DNA from: an uncultured Bacteroides sp.
GTDB lineage: Bacteria > Bacteroidota > Bacteroidia > Bacteroidales > Bacteroidaceae
Length of the DNA stretch: 12,771 nucleotides
NCBI GenBank assembly: GCA_905197435.1
Contig: CAJJYX010000093.1
Location: 1-12,771, forward strand
Direction: 5' to 3'
A program made the translations under genes and the position numbers. Positions within the stretch are counted from its first letter, which is position 1. Every line of letters begins with the position of its first letter. A model generated the notes under the pieces. The model did not search any database. It was not told the origin of the DNA and saw only the letters and a list, made by a program, of their open reading frames with translations. Of the stretch, positions 1 through 6,739 are shown one piece after another.

Positions 1-26
1 TTGAGACGCATCTTGGGGAATGCATT

Positions 27-54
27 AAAAACCGCTTGCCTCCGCGCGAGGCAA
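27..54 (-). terminator. Possible intrinsic terminator in the left-end segment
   Basis: On the minus strand a 7-bp perfect stem (arms at 48-54 and 36-42, five-base loop) is followed after four bases by five T residues (complement of 27-31). It lies about 275 bases downstream of the QueC stop codon, so it could end a minus-strand transcript from that gene or another transcript of the foreign segment. The stem is short and the T tract is modest. Confidence 0.35.
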
Positions 55-155
55 CCGGCAGCGGAAATCGCGCGACTTTTTCCCATAGCAAAGCCGATAT
101 TTTTAAAACGCATCTCGCAAAGGCTCCTCCATTTCAAAAAAAATAAGCAAGCGCA

Positions 156-198
156 CGCATTTTTTAGCTAGCGCGGCTGCAAAAACTAAAAAAATGCG
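156..198. repeat. AT-rich inverted repeat
   Basis: CGCATTTTTTAG at 156-167 is mirrored by CTAAAAAAATGCG at 186-198, pairing 12 bases with one bulged A and an 18-base loop. A 12-base perfect palindrome (ATAATTAATTAT) follows at 217-228. No gene spans this area. The rest of 1-330 holds no coding region with any recognisable protein and is apparently intergenic DNA downstream of the QueC fragment. Confidence 0.5.
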
Positions 199-330
199 GA
201 GACAAATCCGAAAATGATAATTAATTATAAAAGAATAAAGACGCGAAAGTTCCAGAAGATTACATTGCCATCATTATTATGCAAAAAAACAAGAAATCTC
301 CAAATTGCAAACATTTGCGCTCCAAGGAAA

Positions 331-864
331 CTACTCCAAATACTCCGTGGGATCATCCACTCCGGCGAGCCTAAAAGCCTCGCGGCGCTCGGTGCAAGTA
401 CCGCAAGTTCCGCAATGTTTTTCTCCGCCTTTGTAGCATGACCATGTAAGGGAAAAATCGACCCCCAGGTCCGCCCCCATACGGACTATCTCGGATTTCG
501 ACATGCCGATAAACGGACGCATCAGTGTTATCGGGGTATAGTGGCAAATCTTTAACGCGCTTTCAACGGCTTCCGCAAACTCGGGGCGGCAATCGGGATA
601 TATTGCGTGGTCTCCGCTGTGCGCCGCATAAGCTACGCTGTCCGCGCCTATCGCTATGGCCCGCGCTGCGGCTATGGAAAGCATTATCATATTGCGGTTG
701 GGGACAACGGTCGATTTCATATTTTCGTCCGCGTAGTTGCCGTCGGGGACGCCAACCGAATAATCAGTTAAAGAGCTGGCTCCAAATAAAGGGCGCAGAC
801 TTGAAATATCGGCAACCTCAAACGGAACGCCCAACCGTGCGCAGTTCTGCCTGGCGCACTCGAT
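331..864 (-). pseudogene. queC: QueC fragment (7-cyano-7-deazaguanine synthase, C-terminal part)
   Basis: This is the portion of the chimeric frame assigned to QueC, about 177 residues, against roughly 220 or more for a full enzyme. QueC converts 7-carboxy-7-deazaguanine, ammonia and ATP to preQ0. The family's middle and C-terminal motifs and its CX7CX2CX2C zinc site are intact, ending at a TAG stop at 331. The PP-loop ATP-binding region is absent. Codon use is rich in GCG, GCC and CGC, unlike the neighbouring Bacteroides genes. The variant with NRNMIMLS and CYKGGEKHCG recalls QueC proteins I associate with Verrucomicrobiota, but that placement is from memory and uncertain. If the join is an assembly artefact, the real gene is probably complete in its own genome. 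Confidence 0.8.
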
Positions 865-1728
865 TTCTTTTACGTATAATCCTACAATTTCTTCTTTGTG
901 TTGCTCTATCTCGCTGAAAAGAACCTGTGCTATCTTGAACTCTTTCCGGTCGACATAGCGCGAGATATAGAGTAACTTTACGGCAACTTGCATGATATTC
1001 TTATAGTCTGTCACTTCATCGTTCGGGAACCATTCGTCCGGCATATCTTTCAGTCTCATGCCTTTCTGAACTTCAGCGTTGACGGCTAATTGAAGGGCCA
1101 GGTACTTCCGGGTATTCAGGTCGCGGTGCATCAATATCAGGTTGTAAGCATCATTCGTGATGCCCGACATTTTCAATGGAATGCCGTTCATCAGCGCCAG
1201 GAAGAAACCGCAGATAAAGGAAAATAGGAGGAATAGATGCAGGGGTAACGGCAGTTCAGGGTACGAAATCCAAAGAATAAGTGCGATGATTCCCGTCAAC
1301 AGATTCATCAGTACCCCGCCTGCATTGTACCAGAAGTAAGGCGTTTGTTCGTAAGGCTTATCTGGTGGGGAAAGCAGGCATTGGCCGCCTGTGCCGGAGA
1401 TGGAGAAGCGTTTGAAGCGGAACTTTCCACCTTCCTTTATCAGGGTGAGGCTGCCCACACGGAAAGAGACGAACCGGTAGCCGGTAGCAAGCCCGAAAAT
1501 CAGATGTCCGCCTTCGTGCAGGATGATTTGTACGAAGACAGCAAGTATGAGGCATACCAACGACAGGATACAGGAGAGCAATAATCTGCTGAGCTGCACA
1601 TTCCCCATGTTGCCGAAGAATTCACTGAGTGTGGTTTCCGTAAAGAATGTAATGCAAAGCACCACTGCACTGAAGCCGATGCATGCACCGAACAGGGTGG
1701 AAAGTATAAGTTTGAGAGCTTGTTTCAT
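331..1728 (-). CDS. Chimeric ORF: M50-like membrane protease N-terminus joined in frame to a QueC C-terminal fragment
   Basis: This 465-residue frame is two unrelated proteins joined end to end. Residues 1 to about 288 are an M50-like membrane protein closely resembling the paralogue at 2569-3720. They share hydrophobic helices, HEGGH at 71-75 (zinc-binding HExxH form), a GTGGQCLL stretch near 112-119 and NGIP near 181-184. From about residue 289 the sequence is 7-cyano-7-deazaguanine synthase (QueC, queuosine pathway). It has NRN at 344-346, SGDHAIYPDCR at 371-381 and the zinc-site cysteines C431, C439, C442 and C445. The QueC part lacks its N-terminal ATP-binding SGGxDS loop, so it cannot work as QueC, and the M50 part lacks the C-terminal ~95 residues its paralogue has. 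The seam falls near base 865. The start at 1728 gives a hydrophobic N-terminus starting MKQALK and lies behind a TATATTTG box. An assembly mis-join between two organisms is more likely than a functional fusion. Confidence 0.85.
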   Translation of the reverse strand: MKQALKLILSTLFGACIGFSAVVLCITFFTETTLSEFFGNMGNVQLSRLLLSCILSLVCLILAVFVQIILHEGGHLIFGLATGYRFVSFRVGSLTLIKEGGKFRFKRFSISGTGGQCLLSPPDKPYEQTPYFWYNAGGVLMNLLTGIIALILWISYPELPLPLHLFLLFSFICGFFLALMNGIPLKMSGITNDAYNLILMHRDLNTRKYLALQLAVNAEVQKGMRLKDMPDEWFPNDEVTDYKNIMQVAVKLLYISRYVDRKEFKIAQVLFSEIEQHKEEIVGLYVKEIECARQNCARLGVPFEVADISSLRPLFGASSLTDYSVGVPDGNYADENMKSTVVPNRNMIMLSIAAARAIAIGADSVAYAAHSGDHAIYPDCRPEFAEAVESALKICHYTPITLMRPFIGMSKSEIVRMGADLGVDFSLTWSCYKGGEKHCGTCGTCTERREAFRLAGVDDPTEYLE

Positions 1729-1765
1729 AGTTCTATGGATGAAGTTCTTACTTGGTTTGTCTGCA

Positions 1766-1773
1766 CAAATATA
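1766..1773 (-). promoter_or_regulatory. Bacteroides -7 box before M50-like gene A
   Basis: The minus strand reads TATATTTG, an exact match to the Bacteroides TAnnTTTG consensus, 37 bases before the ATG at 1728 and just after the dipeptidase stop at 1791. No good TTTG -33 element is seen at the usual distance. It suggests gene A can be transcribed separately from the ddpX unit. Confidence 0.4.
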
Positions 1774-1790
1774 AAGGAATATGGGGAACT

Positions 1791-2567
1791 TTAGGGTATA
1801 ACCTTGTATTTTTGTTTAGCTTCCTGTCGGCTACACCAGTTGAAATGCCACCATTCGCTGGGTAATGCACGGAATCCGGCTTCTTTCATCACCTGCCTGA
1901 GCAGCAGCCGGTTGTTGCGTTCCTGTTCCGTGAGTTTGCCTTGTGCCACGAGCGCAGCTTCTTCCGTGATGTGGGCTTCCTTGCCCAGATGGTCTACCGG
2001 GGTGCCCATGGGCAGAGGTGTTCCTTTGTCGTCGAGTATGCTGATGTCTACTGCCAATCCATAGTTGTGCAGGCCGCCGCCGCGTGACGGGTTGGAGACG
2101 TAGATGTACTTGGGGGTCCCTTTCACTGCGTCCCACATTTTCTGCTGTACGGACAGGGGGCGTGCTGCGTCGTAGACGATGAGGCTGTAGCCGGGATGCC
2201 GCTCTTTCAGCAGGCGTTGTGCCCGCTTCAGGCTTTCCATGGCATCGGGGTGCAGGTAGGCTTCCCTCAGGTCTTCATACAATAGGATTCCGGTGAAGTT
2301 GTCGGCACGGGTGTACATCAAGTCGATGGCGATGCTGCTGTCCGCTTCGGCGATGTCGACGAGACCGAGGGAGTCCAGGTAGCGGGCTGTCCGGCTTTTG
2401 GCCGGAGCCGGGACGGCAGCGGTCTCTATGGTATCGGAACAGGTGATGCTTCTTTCCGCCGTGCCCGTCGGGCATTGGATTTGTCTTTGCGGTTGTTGCT
2501 GCCCGCTGCAACCGTACAGCAAACAGCCGAGCAGCAGGAATAACGGGTAGGAGAGGCGTTGTTTCAT
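1791..2567 (-). CDS. ddpX: D-alanyl-D-alanine dipeptidase, VanX/DdpX family lipoprotein (peptidase M15)
   Basis: This is a zinc D,D-dipeptidase that cleaves free D-Ala-D-Ala. The VanX-type active site is visible: SRGGGLHNYGLAVD supplies H167 and D174, and EWWH supplies E238 and H241, with the family spacing. DAARP near 134-138 carries the expected transition-state arginine. I chose the ATG at 2567 (258 residues, start MKQRLSY) over the in-frame ATG at 2579. It leaves one base after the upstream stop codon and gives a short signal sequence ending LLYGC, a plausible lipobox with Cys20. The protein would thus be a periplasm-facing lipoprotein, unlike cytoplasmic VanX of enterococci. It is tightly coupled to the M50-like gene upstream. 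A housekeeping role in recycling wall-derived D-Ala-D-Ala is likelier than glycopeptide resistance, as no vanH, vanA or vanRS homologue is present. Confidence 0.85.
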   Translation of the reverse strand: MKQRLSYPLFLLLGCLLYGCSGQQQPQRQIQCPTGTAERSITCSDTIETAAVPAPAKSRTARYLDSLGLVDIAEADSSIAIDLMYTRADNFTGILLYEDLREAYLHPDAMESLKRAQRLLKERHPGYSLIVYDAARPLSVQQKMWDAVKGTPKYIYVSNPSRGGGLHNYGLAVDISILDDKGTPLPMGTPVDHLGKEAHITEEAALVAQGKLTEQERNNRLLLRQVMKEAGFRALPSEWWHFNWCSRQEAKQKYKVIP

Positions 2568-2568
2568 T

Positions 2569-3720
2569 TTACAGGGCATTTCCGGCGGTAAGGATGGATT
2601 TCATCAGGGCTATGTCCGAATCGACTTCGCCCTGCATCAGGTATTTGTTTTTTCGGAGGCAGACGGTCTCGTAGATTTCCTTTGCTTTGGCCGCATCCTT
2701 CTCCCGGTAGAGTGCCAGGGCGCAGAGTATCCGTTGCTTGGACGACATCACATCTTTGTATTGCCGGATGTAGGTATCCAGTTCTTTGGTATATAACTCT
2801 TCTGCCCGCCCGGTCCTGTTTGTTGCCAATGCAGTGAAGAGCAGTTCGCAGGCGGTTTCCTTTACCAGGAGTCCGATGACTTCGTGCCGGTGGCTCATGA
2901 TGTTGTCGAAGGCATTGTAGGCTGCCTCCCATTCTTCCCGGTCGAGCAGCCGGGAAGCACTTAACAGGGCTGTGGTGACTTGCAGGGCATCCTTGTAGTC
3001 GGTGTCTTCTGTCCGGCTGAACCATTCGGCAGGCATGTCCTTGACGCGTATGCCTTCCTGCACCAGTGCGTTGACACGCAGTTGGACAACCAGTGCTTGC
3101 TTGCTCTTTTTGTCTTTGAGAAGCAGGCGCATGTTGTCGGCATCATTGCCGATGCCGCCCATCCTTATGGGGATGCCGTTCGTCAGTGCAAGGAGGATAC
3201 CTACCAGAGAGAACATCAGGAGAAAGAATTTCAGCAAGTAAGGCAGCCCGTCTGCGGTCAGTAACGGAATGGCGGCGAGGATGGCGGTCAGTAGGTTGGC
3301 GAGCACTCCGCCCAGATTGTACAAGACGGTCGGAATGTCTTCAAGGGGCCTGTCGGGTGGCGTGAGCAGGCATTGCCCTCCCGTGCCGGCAATGCTGAAA
3401 CGCTTGATGCACAATTTCCCGTCTTTCCGTATGAGGGTAAGGTTGAAGATGCGGAAGGAGACGAAGCGGTAGCCGGTTGCCAGTCCGCAGACAAGATGCC
3501 CGCCTTCGTGCAGAATCACTTGCAGGAAGATGGCGAGCAGCAGAAGCAGTATGGCCAATAGGGAAATTCCTGCCGTCTCCAGAATACCTGTCTCGGCAAA
3601 CCGGCTGCATAATCCGTCGAACGAGTCTCCCAAAACCAGAACTCTTACACCTATTACTCCCACAAAGCCGATGCATGCTCCGGCCATGAAACCTCCGGCC
3701 AATTTAAATACTTTCTTCAT
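2569..3720 (-). CDS. M50-like membrane metalloprotease (paralogue B)
   Basis: This is an integral membrane protein of 383 residues with a zinc-protease signature. HEGGH at 71-75 sits at the end of a long hydrophobic helix, as in site-2-protease (M50) enzymes. A later NGIPIRMGGIGNDADN stretch near 181-196 could supply the third metal ligand, where M50 enzymes have their conserved Asp. Further helices lie at about 8-30, 137-155 and 163-183. The last ~150 residues are soluble, alpha-helical and repeat-like (tandem YTKEL, YREKDA and YETV helices) and may be a TPR-type partner-binding domain; this is inferred. I start at 3720 (MKKVFKL) instead of the longer frame at 3756, because a TACCTTTG -7 box covers 3754-3761 and transcription would begin inside the extension. 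The stop is one base from the ddpX ATG, so the two are co-transcribed. The substrate is unknown. Confidence 0.75.
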   Translation of the reverse strand: MKKVFKLAGGFMAGACIGFVGVIGVRVLVLGDSFDGLCSRFAETGILETAGISLLAILLLLLAIFLQVILHEGGHLVCGLATGYRFVSFRIFNLTLIRKDGKLCIKRFSIAGTGGQCLLTPPDRPLEDIPTVLYNLGGVLANLLTAILAAIPLLTADGLPYLLKFFLLMFSLVGILLALTNGIPIRMGGIGNDADNMRLLLKDKKSKQALVVQLRVNALVQEGIRVKDMPAEWFSRTEDTDYKDALQVTTALLSASRLLDREEWEAAYNAFDNIMSHRHEVIGLLVKETACELLFTALATNRTGRAEELYTKELDTYIRQYKDVMSSKQRILCALALYREKDAAKAKEIYETVCLRKNKYLMQGEVDSDIALMKSILTAGNAL

Positions 3721-3753
3721 CCTGATATCTTGATAAATGGTGGTCTGTGCCGG

Positions 3754-3784
3754 CAAAGGTAAAGGATTTTATCCGAATTGCAAC
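3754..3784 (-). promoter_or_regulatory. Promoter of the M50-ddpX operon
   Basis: The minus strand has GTTG (complement of 3781-3784), a 19-base spacer, then TACCTTTG (complement of 3754-3761). This fits the Bacteroides TTTG/TAnnTTTG promoter with one mismatch in the -33 element. It sits about 35 bases before the chosen ATG at 3720 and immediately after the terminator of the preceding operon. Confidence 0.55.
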
Positions 3785-3802
3785 AGCTTGCCCCGTGTAT
3801 CA

Positions 3803-3837
3803 TAAAAAGAAAGAGGTTGTGATTGCCACAACCTCTT
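3803..3837 (-). terminator. Intrinsic terminator of the oadG-oadB operon
   Basis: A perfect 11-bp stem (AAGAGGTTGTG at 3811-3821, CACAACCTCTT at 3827-3837) encloses a five-base loop. On the minus strand it is followed by a T-rich tract ending in five T residues (complement of 3804-3808). It lies about 30 bases past the oadB stop codon. Confidence 0.85.
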
Positions 3838-3865
3838 CCCGTCACCTGCTTCCCCACTGTGCAGA

Positions 3866-5080
3866 CTACAGATAAGGAATTATGGTAATATAGATACCCG
3901 TAATGATGGCCGAAGTGATTACTCCTGAGATATTGGCACCCAGGGCATCTCCCAGGATGAAGGAATTGGGGTTGTCCTTGCTTACTATCTTCTGGGCAAC
4001 CTTCGCCGTGGTAGGCACGCAGCTCACGGCTGCAATTCCGATGACCGGATTGTAATTGCCCCGCTTGATGAAGTACATGATGTATCCTCCAATGATTCCG
4101 CCGATGCCGGAGAGCAGCAGCGCGCCCATGCCCAGTATCAACAATTTAAGGATTTTAGGGTCGAGCAGCAGATGTGCGTCGCAAAGTACACCCAACAGCA
4201 GACCGAGCATGAAAGTAGAGCCATACAACAGCGGGCCGCTTACAAAATCGTAGATATGCTTCATCCCCGATTCGCGTACTGCCACTCCGAGGAACAGGGA
4301 GAAGAACAGCGGTGAGGCAACCGGGAACAGAAAACACAATACGGCACACAATATAGCCGAGAAAGCCAGTTTCACTTTGGCGTCATAGTTTTTGGGCGGT
4401 TTCTTGCTCGTCATCTTGATGGCGCGCAGGCGTTTCGGCACCAGCAGTTTCACCAGGTAAGGGTAACCGCCGTACGTCAGTCCCAGATACAGATAAGCCA
4501 CCACCGTGATGGGCACAAACAGATGTTTGGCCAAAGCCAGGGAAGTGAAAAGCACCATCGGGCCGTCCGCACCTCCCACCATCGCCACGGAAGCGCTTTC
4601 TTTCAGGGAGAGCCCCAATGCGGATGCGATGGGCACGGTCAGGAAAGTTCCCAGCTCGGCACACAAGGCAAGGAAGATACTGGCAAACGGTTTTTGCAGC
4701 AGGAAACCCACGTCGAGCAGGGTGCCGATGCCCATGAATACGAAACATGCAATCAACCCGTTGCTGAAGGTCAGTGTGTAGACCGGTTGCAGGAAGTCTA
4801 TCTGCATGGTGTTCATCAAGTCGTCCGTATCCGATAGCATCGGGTTCAGAAAGAGATTTCCTAATGTGCCGTCGGGCATGAAAAGGGTGCCGCAATTAAT
4901 GGCAACCATACCCAGTCCCATCGGAATCATGACCATCGGCTCCAATACGCCTTTCCAGCCCAGGTAAATGAGCAGCAGGCCCAGGGCGATTAAAAATACA
5001 CGGGCGGAGGAGAGCAGCCAACCGCTTTCCATCATTGTTCCGAAGCCTTGGAACAGGGTTGCAAAATCTATATTTTCCAT
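3866..5080 (-). CDS. oadB: Sodium-translocating decarboxylase beta subunit (OadB/MmdB/GcdB family)
   Basis: This is the membrane subunit that uses decarboxylation of carboxybiotin to export Na+. It has 404 residues with about ten hydrophobic segments, a normal length for the family. GGADGP at 169-174 carries the conserved aspartate (D172). NPVIGIAAVSCVPTTA carries N344 and S353, nine residues apart as the sodium-binding Asn and Ser are in Klebsiella OadB. GANISGVITSAI at 381-392 matches the last conserved segment. It follows the gamma-like gene with two bases between stop and start, and ends at a strong terminator. No decarboxylase (alpha/MmdA) or biotin-carrier gene lies in the window, so the substrate (oxaloacetate, methylmalonyl-CoA or glutaconyl-CoA) cannot be assigned. 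Confidence 0.9.
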   Translation of the reverse strand: MENIDFATLFQGFGTMMESGWLLSSARVFLIALGLLLIYLGWKGVLEPMVMIPMGLGMVAINCGTLFMPDGTLGNLFLNPMLSDTDDLMNTMQIDFLQPVYTLTFSNGLIACFVFMGIGTLLDVGFLLQKPFASIFLALCAELGTFLTVPIASALGLSLKESASVAMVGGADGPMVLFTSLALAKHLFVPITVVAYLYLGLTYGGYPYLVKLLVPKRLRAIKMTSKKPPKNYDAKVKLAFSAILCAVLCFLFPVASPLFFSLFLGVAVRESGMKHIYDFVSGPLLYGSTFMLGLLLGVLCDAHLLLDPKILKLLILGMGALLLSGIGGIIGGYIMYFIKRGNYNPVIGIAAVSCVPTTAKVAQKIVSKDNPNSFILGDALGANISGVITSAIITGIYITIIPYL

Positions 5081-5082
5081 GG

Positions 5083-5526
5083 TTAGTTCTTGTTTTTGGT
5101 GTTGTTGTTCTTTTCGGTCTTGTTCTTGTTGTCGCGATGGCGGATGACATCTTCCAGATACATCATGTGGGTATCTTCCGGATAGAAGTAGTCCACCAGG
5201 TTTTTCTTGGAAACGCCGTGGCTCACTCCGTGGTAATAGCCCCGCGGCTTTTCGTTTTCACGGTCCACACCCCGGCTGAAGTCTTCGCGCGTGTCGTTGC
5301 CGAAGATGTTTTCGTGCGTGGAGGGGGTGCGTATCATCAGTTCCATTTTCTGGCGGAACTTCTTTATGCGGCGCAGGCGGAGCAACTCCTGCTGGTGGGA
5401 ACTGTAGAAATCAAGTGAATCGGCTGCACCGGCTATCAGTTTGATGATGAATGCCACAAAGAAACCGATTGCAAAGGTGAGCCCCATCATCTCGAGGGTG
5501 GGGAGGAATAAATCGGACATAGTCAT
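5083..5526 (-). CDS. OadG-like sodium pump gamma subunit, small membrane protein
   Basis: A 147-residue protein with one transmembrane helix near residues 11-33 and a charged cytoplasmic tail ending in an Asn/Lys-rich run (DNKNKTEKNNNTKNKN). Small size, one N-terminal helix, a polar tail and a position directly before oadB all match the gamma subunit (OadG) that holds sodium-pump decarboxylases together. The sequence itself is only weakly OadG-like, so the call rests mainly on context. The first ATG (5526) and a second two codons later are both possible starts. The middle (residues ~60-120) is rich in His, Tyr and charged residues and has no motif I recognise. Confidence 0.6.
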   Translation of the reverse strand: MTMSDLFLPTLEMMGLTFAIGFFVAFIIKLIAGAADSLDFYSSHQQELLRLRRIKKFRQKMELMIRTPSTHENIFGNDTREDFSRGVDRENEKPRGYYHGVSHGVSKKNLVDYFYPEDTHMMYLEDVIRHRDNKNKTEKNNNTKNKN

Positions 5527-5566
5527 GATATCAATGTGTTGAAATGGATAATAGAAAAGCGACAGA

Positions 5567-5581
5567 TGTACATGTAGTACA
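5567..5581. repeat. Small inverted repeat upstream of the OadG-like gene
   Basis: TGTAC at 5567-5571 and GTACA at 5577-5581 form a 5+5 dyad with a five-base spacer, about 40 bases before the start of the OadG-like gene. Its position would suit an operator or a leader hairpin, but it is short enough to be chance. Confidence 0.25.
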
Positions 5582-5616
5582 CCTCCGGTAATGGTTTGCC
5601 ATAAGTCCGATGAAGT

Positions 5617-6050
5617 CTAAATCAGGATATGCAGCAGTGCATAGATATAGTATCCGCAGGAATAGCGGAGGGCGCTGGGGGTGAATGAAAGGTTGGCTCT
5701 CTCTCCGGCAGACAGATGGAAGGAAAGCAGATGTTCCAATTGTCCGGCCGGTTTCAGGATTCTTATCTTCAGGAGTTTCGGAGAAGCATGGTTATGTGTG
5801 TACAGGCTGTTCGGACACAGTGCTTCCAGCAGCCGGTATTCTCGTCATTGAAAAGTGAGCGGTGGGTGGTTGTGTGCGGTGTGCACTGTGGGCAGGCTGT
5901 GAAGGAACATTCGGAGGTCTGGCTTCCGGCAACTATTCCTGCCTGGCTCCCGGCGGTATTCCGTGAGTCAGGCTGTTCCTCTTGGGAGATGGCAGCAAAA
6001 CCCAAACAGAGGAAGGTAAACATAAGTATGTAATACAGATGTTTCATCAT
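5617..6050 (-). pseudogene. Small exported Cys-rich protein, apparently frameshifted
   Basis: The intact frame from 6050 to 5769 encodes about 93 residues with a clear signal peptide (helix YYILMFTFLCLGFAAIS) and cysteines in ECSFTACPQC. It then ends in an unlikely tail, TGCWKHCVRTACTHITM. From 5844 another minus-strand frame stays open for 75 codons to a TAG at 5617, with no ATG start but protein-like composition (YRLLEALCPNSLYTHNH, later ending GYYIYALLHILI). Dropping two bases near 5833-5842 would join NDE to YRLLEAL in one protein of about 145 residues. The reading as a frameshifted gene is inferred. The alternative is a short intact secreted protein plus a chance open frame. I recognise no family. 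It lies between the LiaF-like relic and the oadG-oadB operon on the same strand. Confidence 0.45.
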
Positions 6051-6102
6051 AGCACGGTAATGAAACAAATAACTTTGGGAAAAGTTTATGCTCTGCCGTA
6101 TT

Positions 6103-6618
6103 TTAGGATTTATTGCCTTTTCCTTTTATGAAGGGAGGGGTTGGGAAGGTGGCACACTGTGTGCTCCTCCCCAACTGCAGTCCTGTTTCTCCGGGTGCTA
6201 TGTTCGTGTGGCGCAGGTCGATGGTAGGCCGAAGTAAGTGCGTATGTTGCTCCCTTGAAAAGTTCGTCGAGTACGACGTGGCGTGTTCTATGGTGATGTC
6301 TGAAAAAGGAAATGCCGATGAAGATAAGAACCAGCGGCCAGAGTATGGCTTGGAAATTGCTCGGGACATGAATCTGCTTCCCAGGAGATAGAGTCCTATC
6401 GGCAATAGGATGCCTCCTGACAGATAGTGCCTGCGTATCATGCTATAGATACCTGTTATTATAAATAAGGAGTGCCAGGCAACCTGCATGTTGAACCATT
6501 CTTCGGTGATGATGCCCATGTTGCGTGCGAATAGCAGTAGGCCTGTAAGGATAAAGAGCGGGGCAGTCAGCACTTTGCCGAAGCCTGCATGCGACGGGAG
6601 TTTTTGTTTCTCTTCCAT
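6103..6618 (-). pseudogene. LiaF-like membrane protein, frameshifted
   Basis: From the ATG at 6618 the frame encodes a LiaF/DUF5668-type N-terminus: FGKVLTAPLFILTGLLLFAR, then WHSLFIITGIYSMIRRHYLS and GGILLPIGLYLL. These proteins are membrane sensors linked to envelope stress. Near 6377-6382 the family continues in another frame, which reads PSNFQAILWPLVLIFIGISFF followed by a His-rich stretch RHHHRTRH. A one-base loss in the GGGAAG run would explain this. Later family-like pieces alternate frames: YSTNF (first frame), FKGATYA (second frame) and TIDLRHTNIAPGET (first frame, near 6225-6183). The end is not recognisable. At least three indels are needed, so this is a decayed gene or a badly sequenced stretch. 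A longer in-frame upstream extension to 6822 overlaps the next gene and is not credible. Confidence 0.7.
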
Positions 6619-6739
6619 TATTTCTGATTTTATGATTGATGGCTCGAAGATAAGGCTAACTTGTATGCAGGCAAATACTTCTCGGGCGGTTGCTATCGGA
6701 AAACCGATGAATGCCGGATGGGAATCGGTGAATCCGGGG

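Noticed and set aside
525..917. 130-residue plus-strand ORF opposite the QueC fragment
   Set aside because: It is antisense to QueC motifs and has an Arg/Ser/Cys-rich shadow composition.
1791..2567. Dipeptidase as part of a vancomycin-resistance cluster
   Set aside because: No vanH, vanA-type ligase or two-component regulator lies nearby, and the protein appears to be a lipoprotein, so it would not act on cytoplasmic D-Ala-D-Ala as VanX does.
4383..4895. 170-residue ORF in another minus-strand frame over oadB
   Set aside because: It lies wholly inside oadB, is Arg/His/Pro-rich as shadow frames are, and has no homology I recognise.
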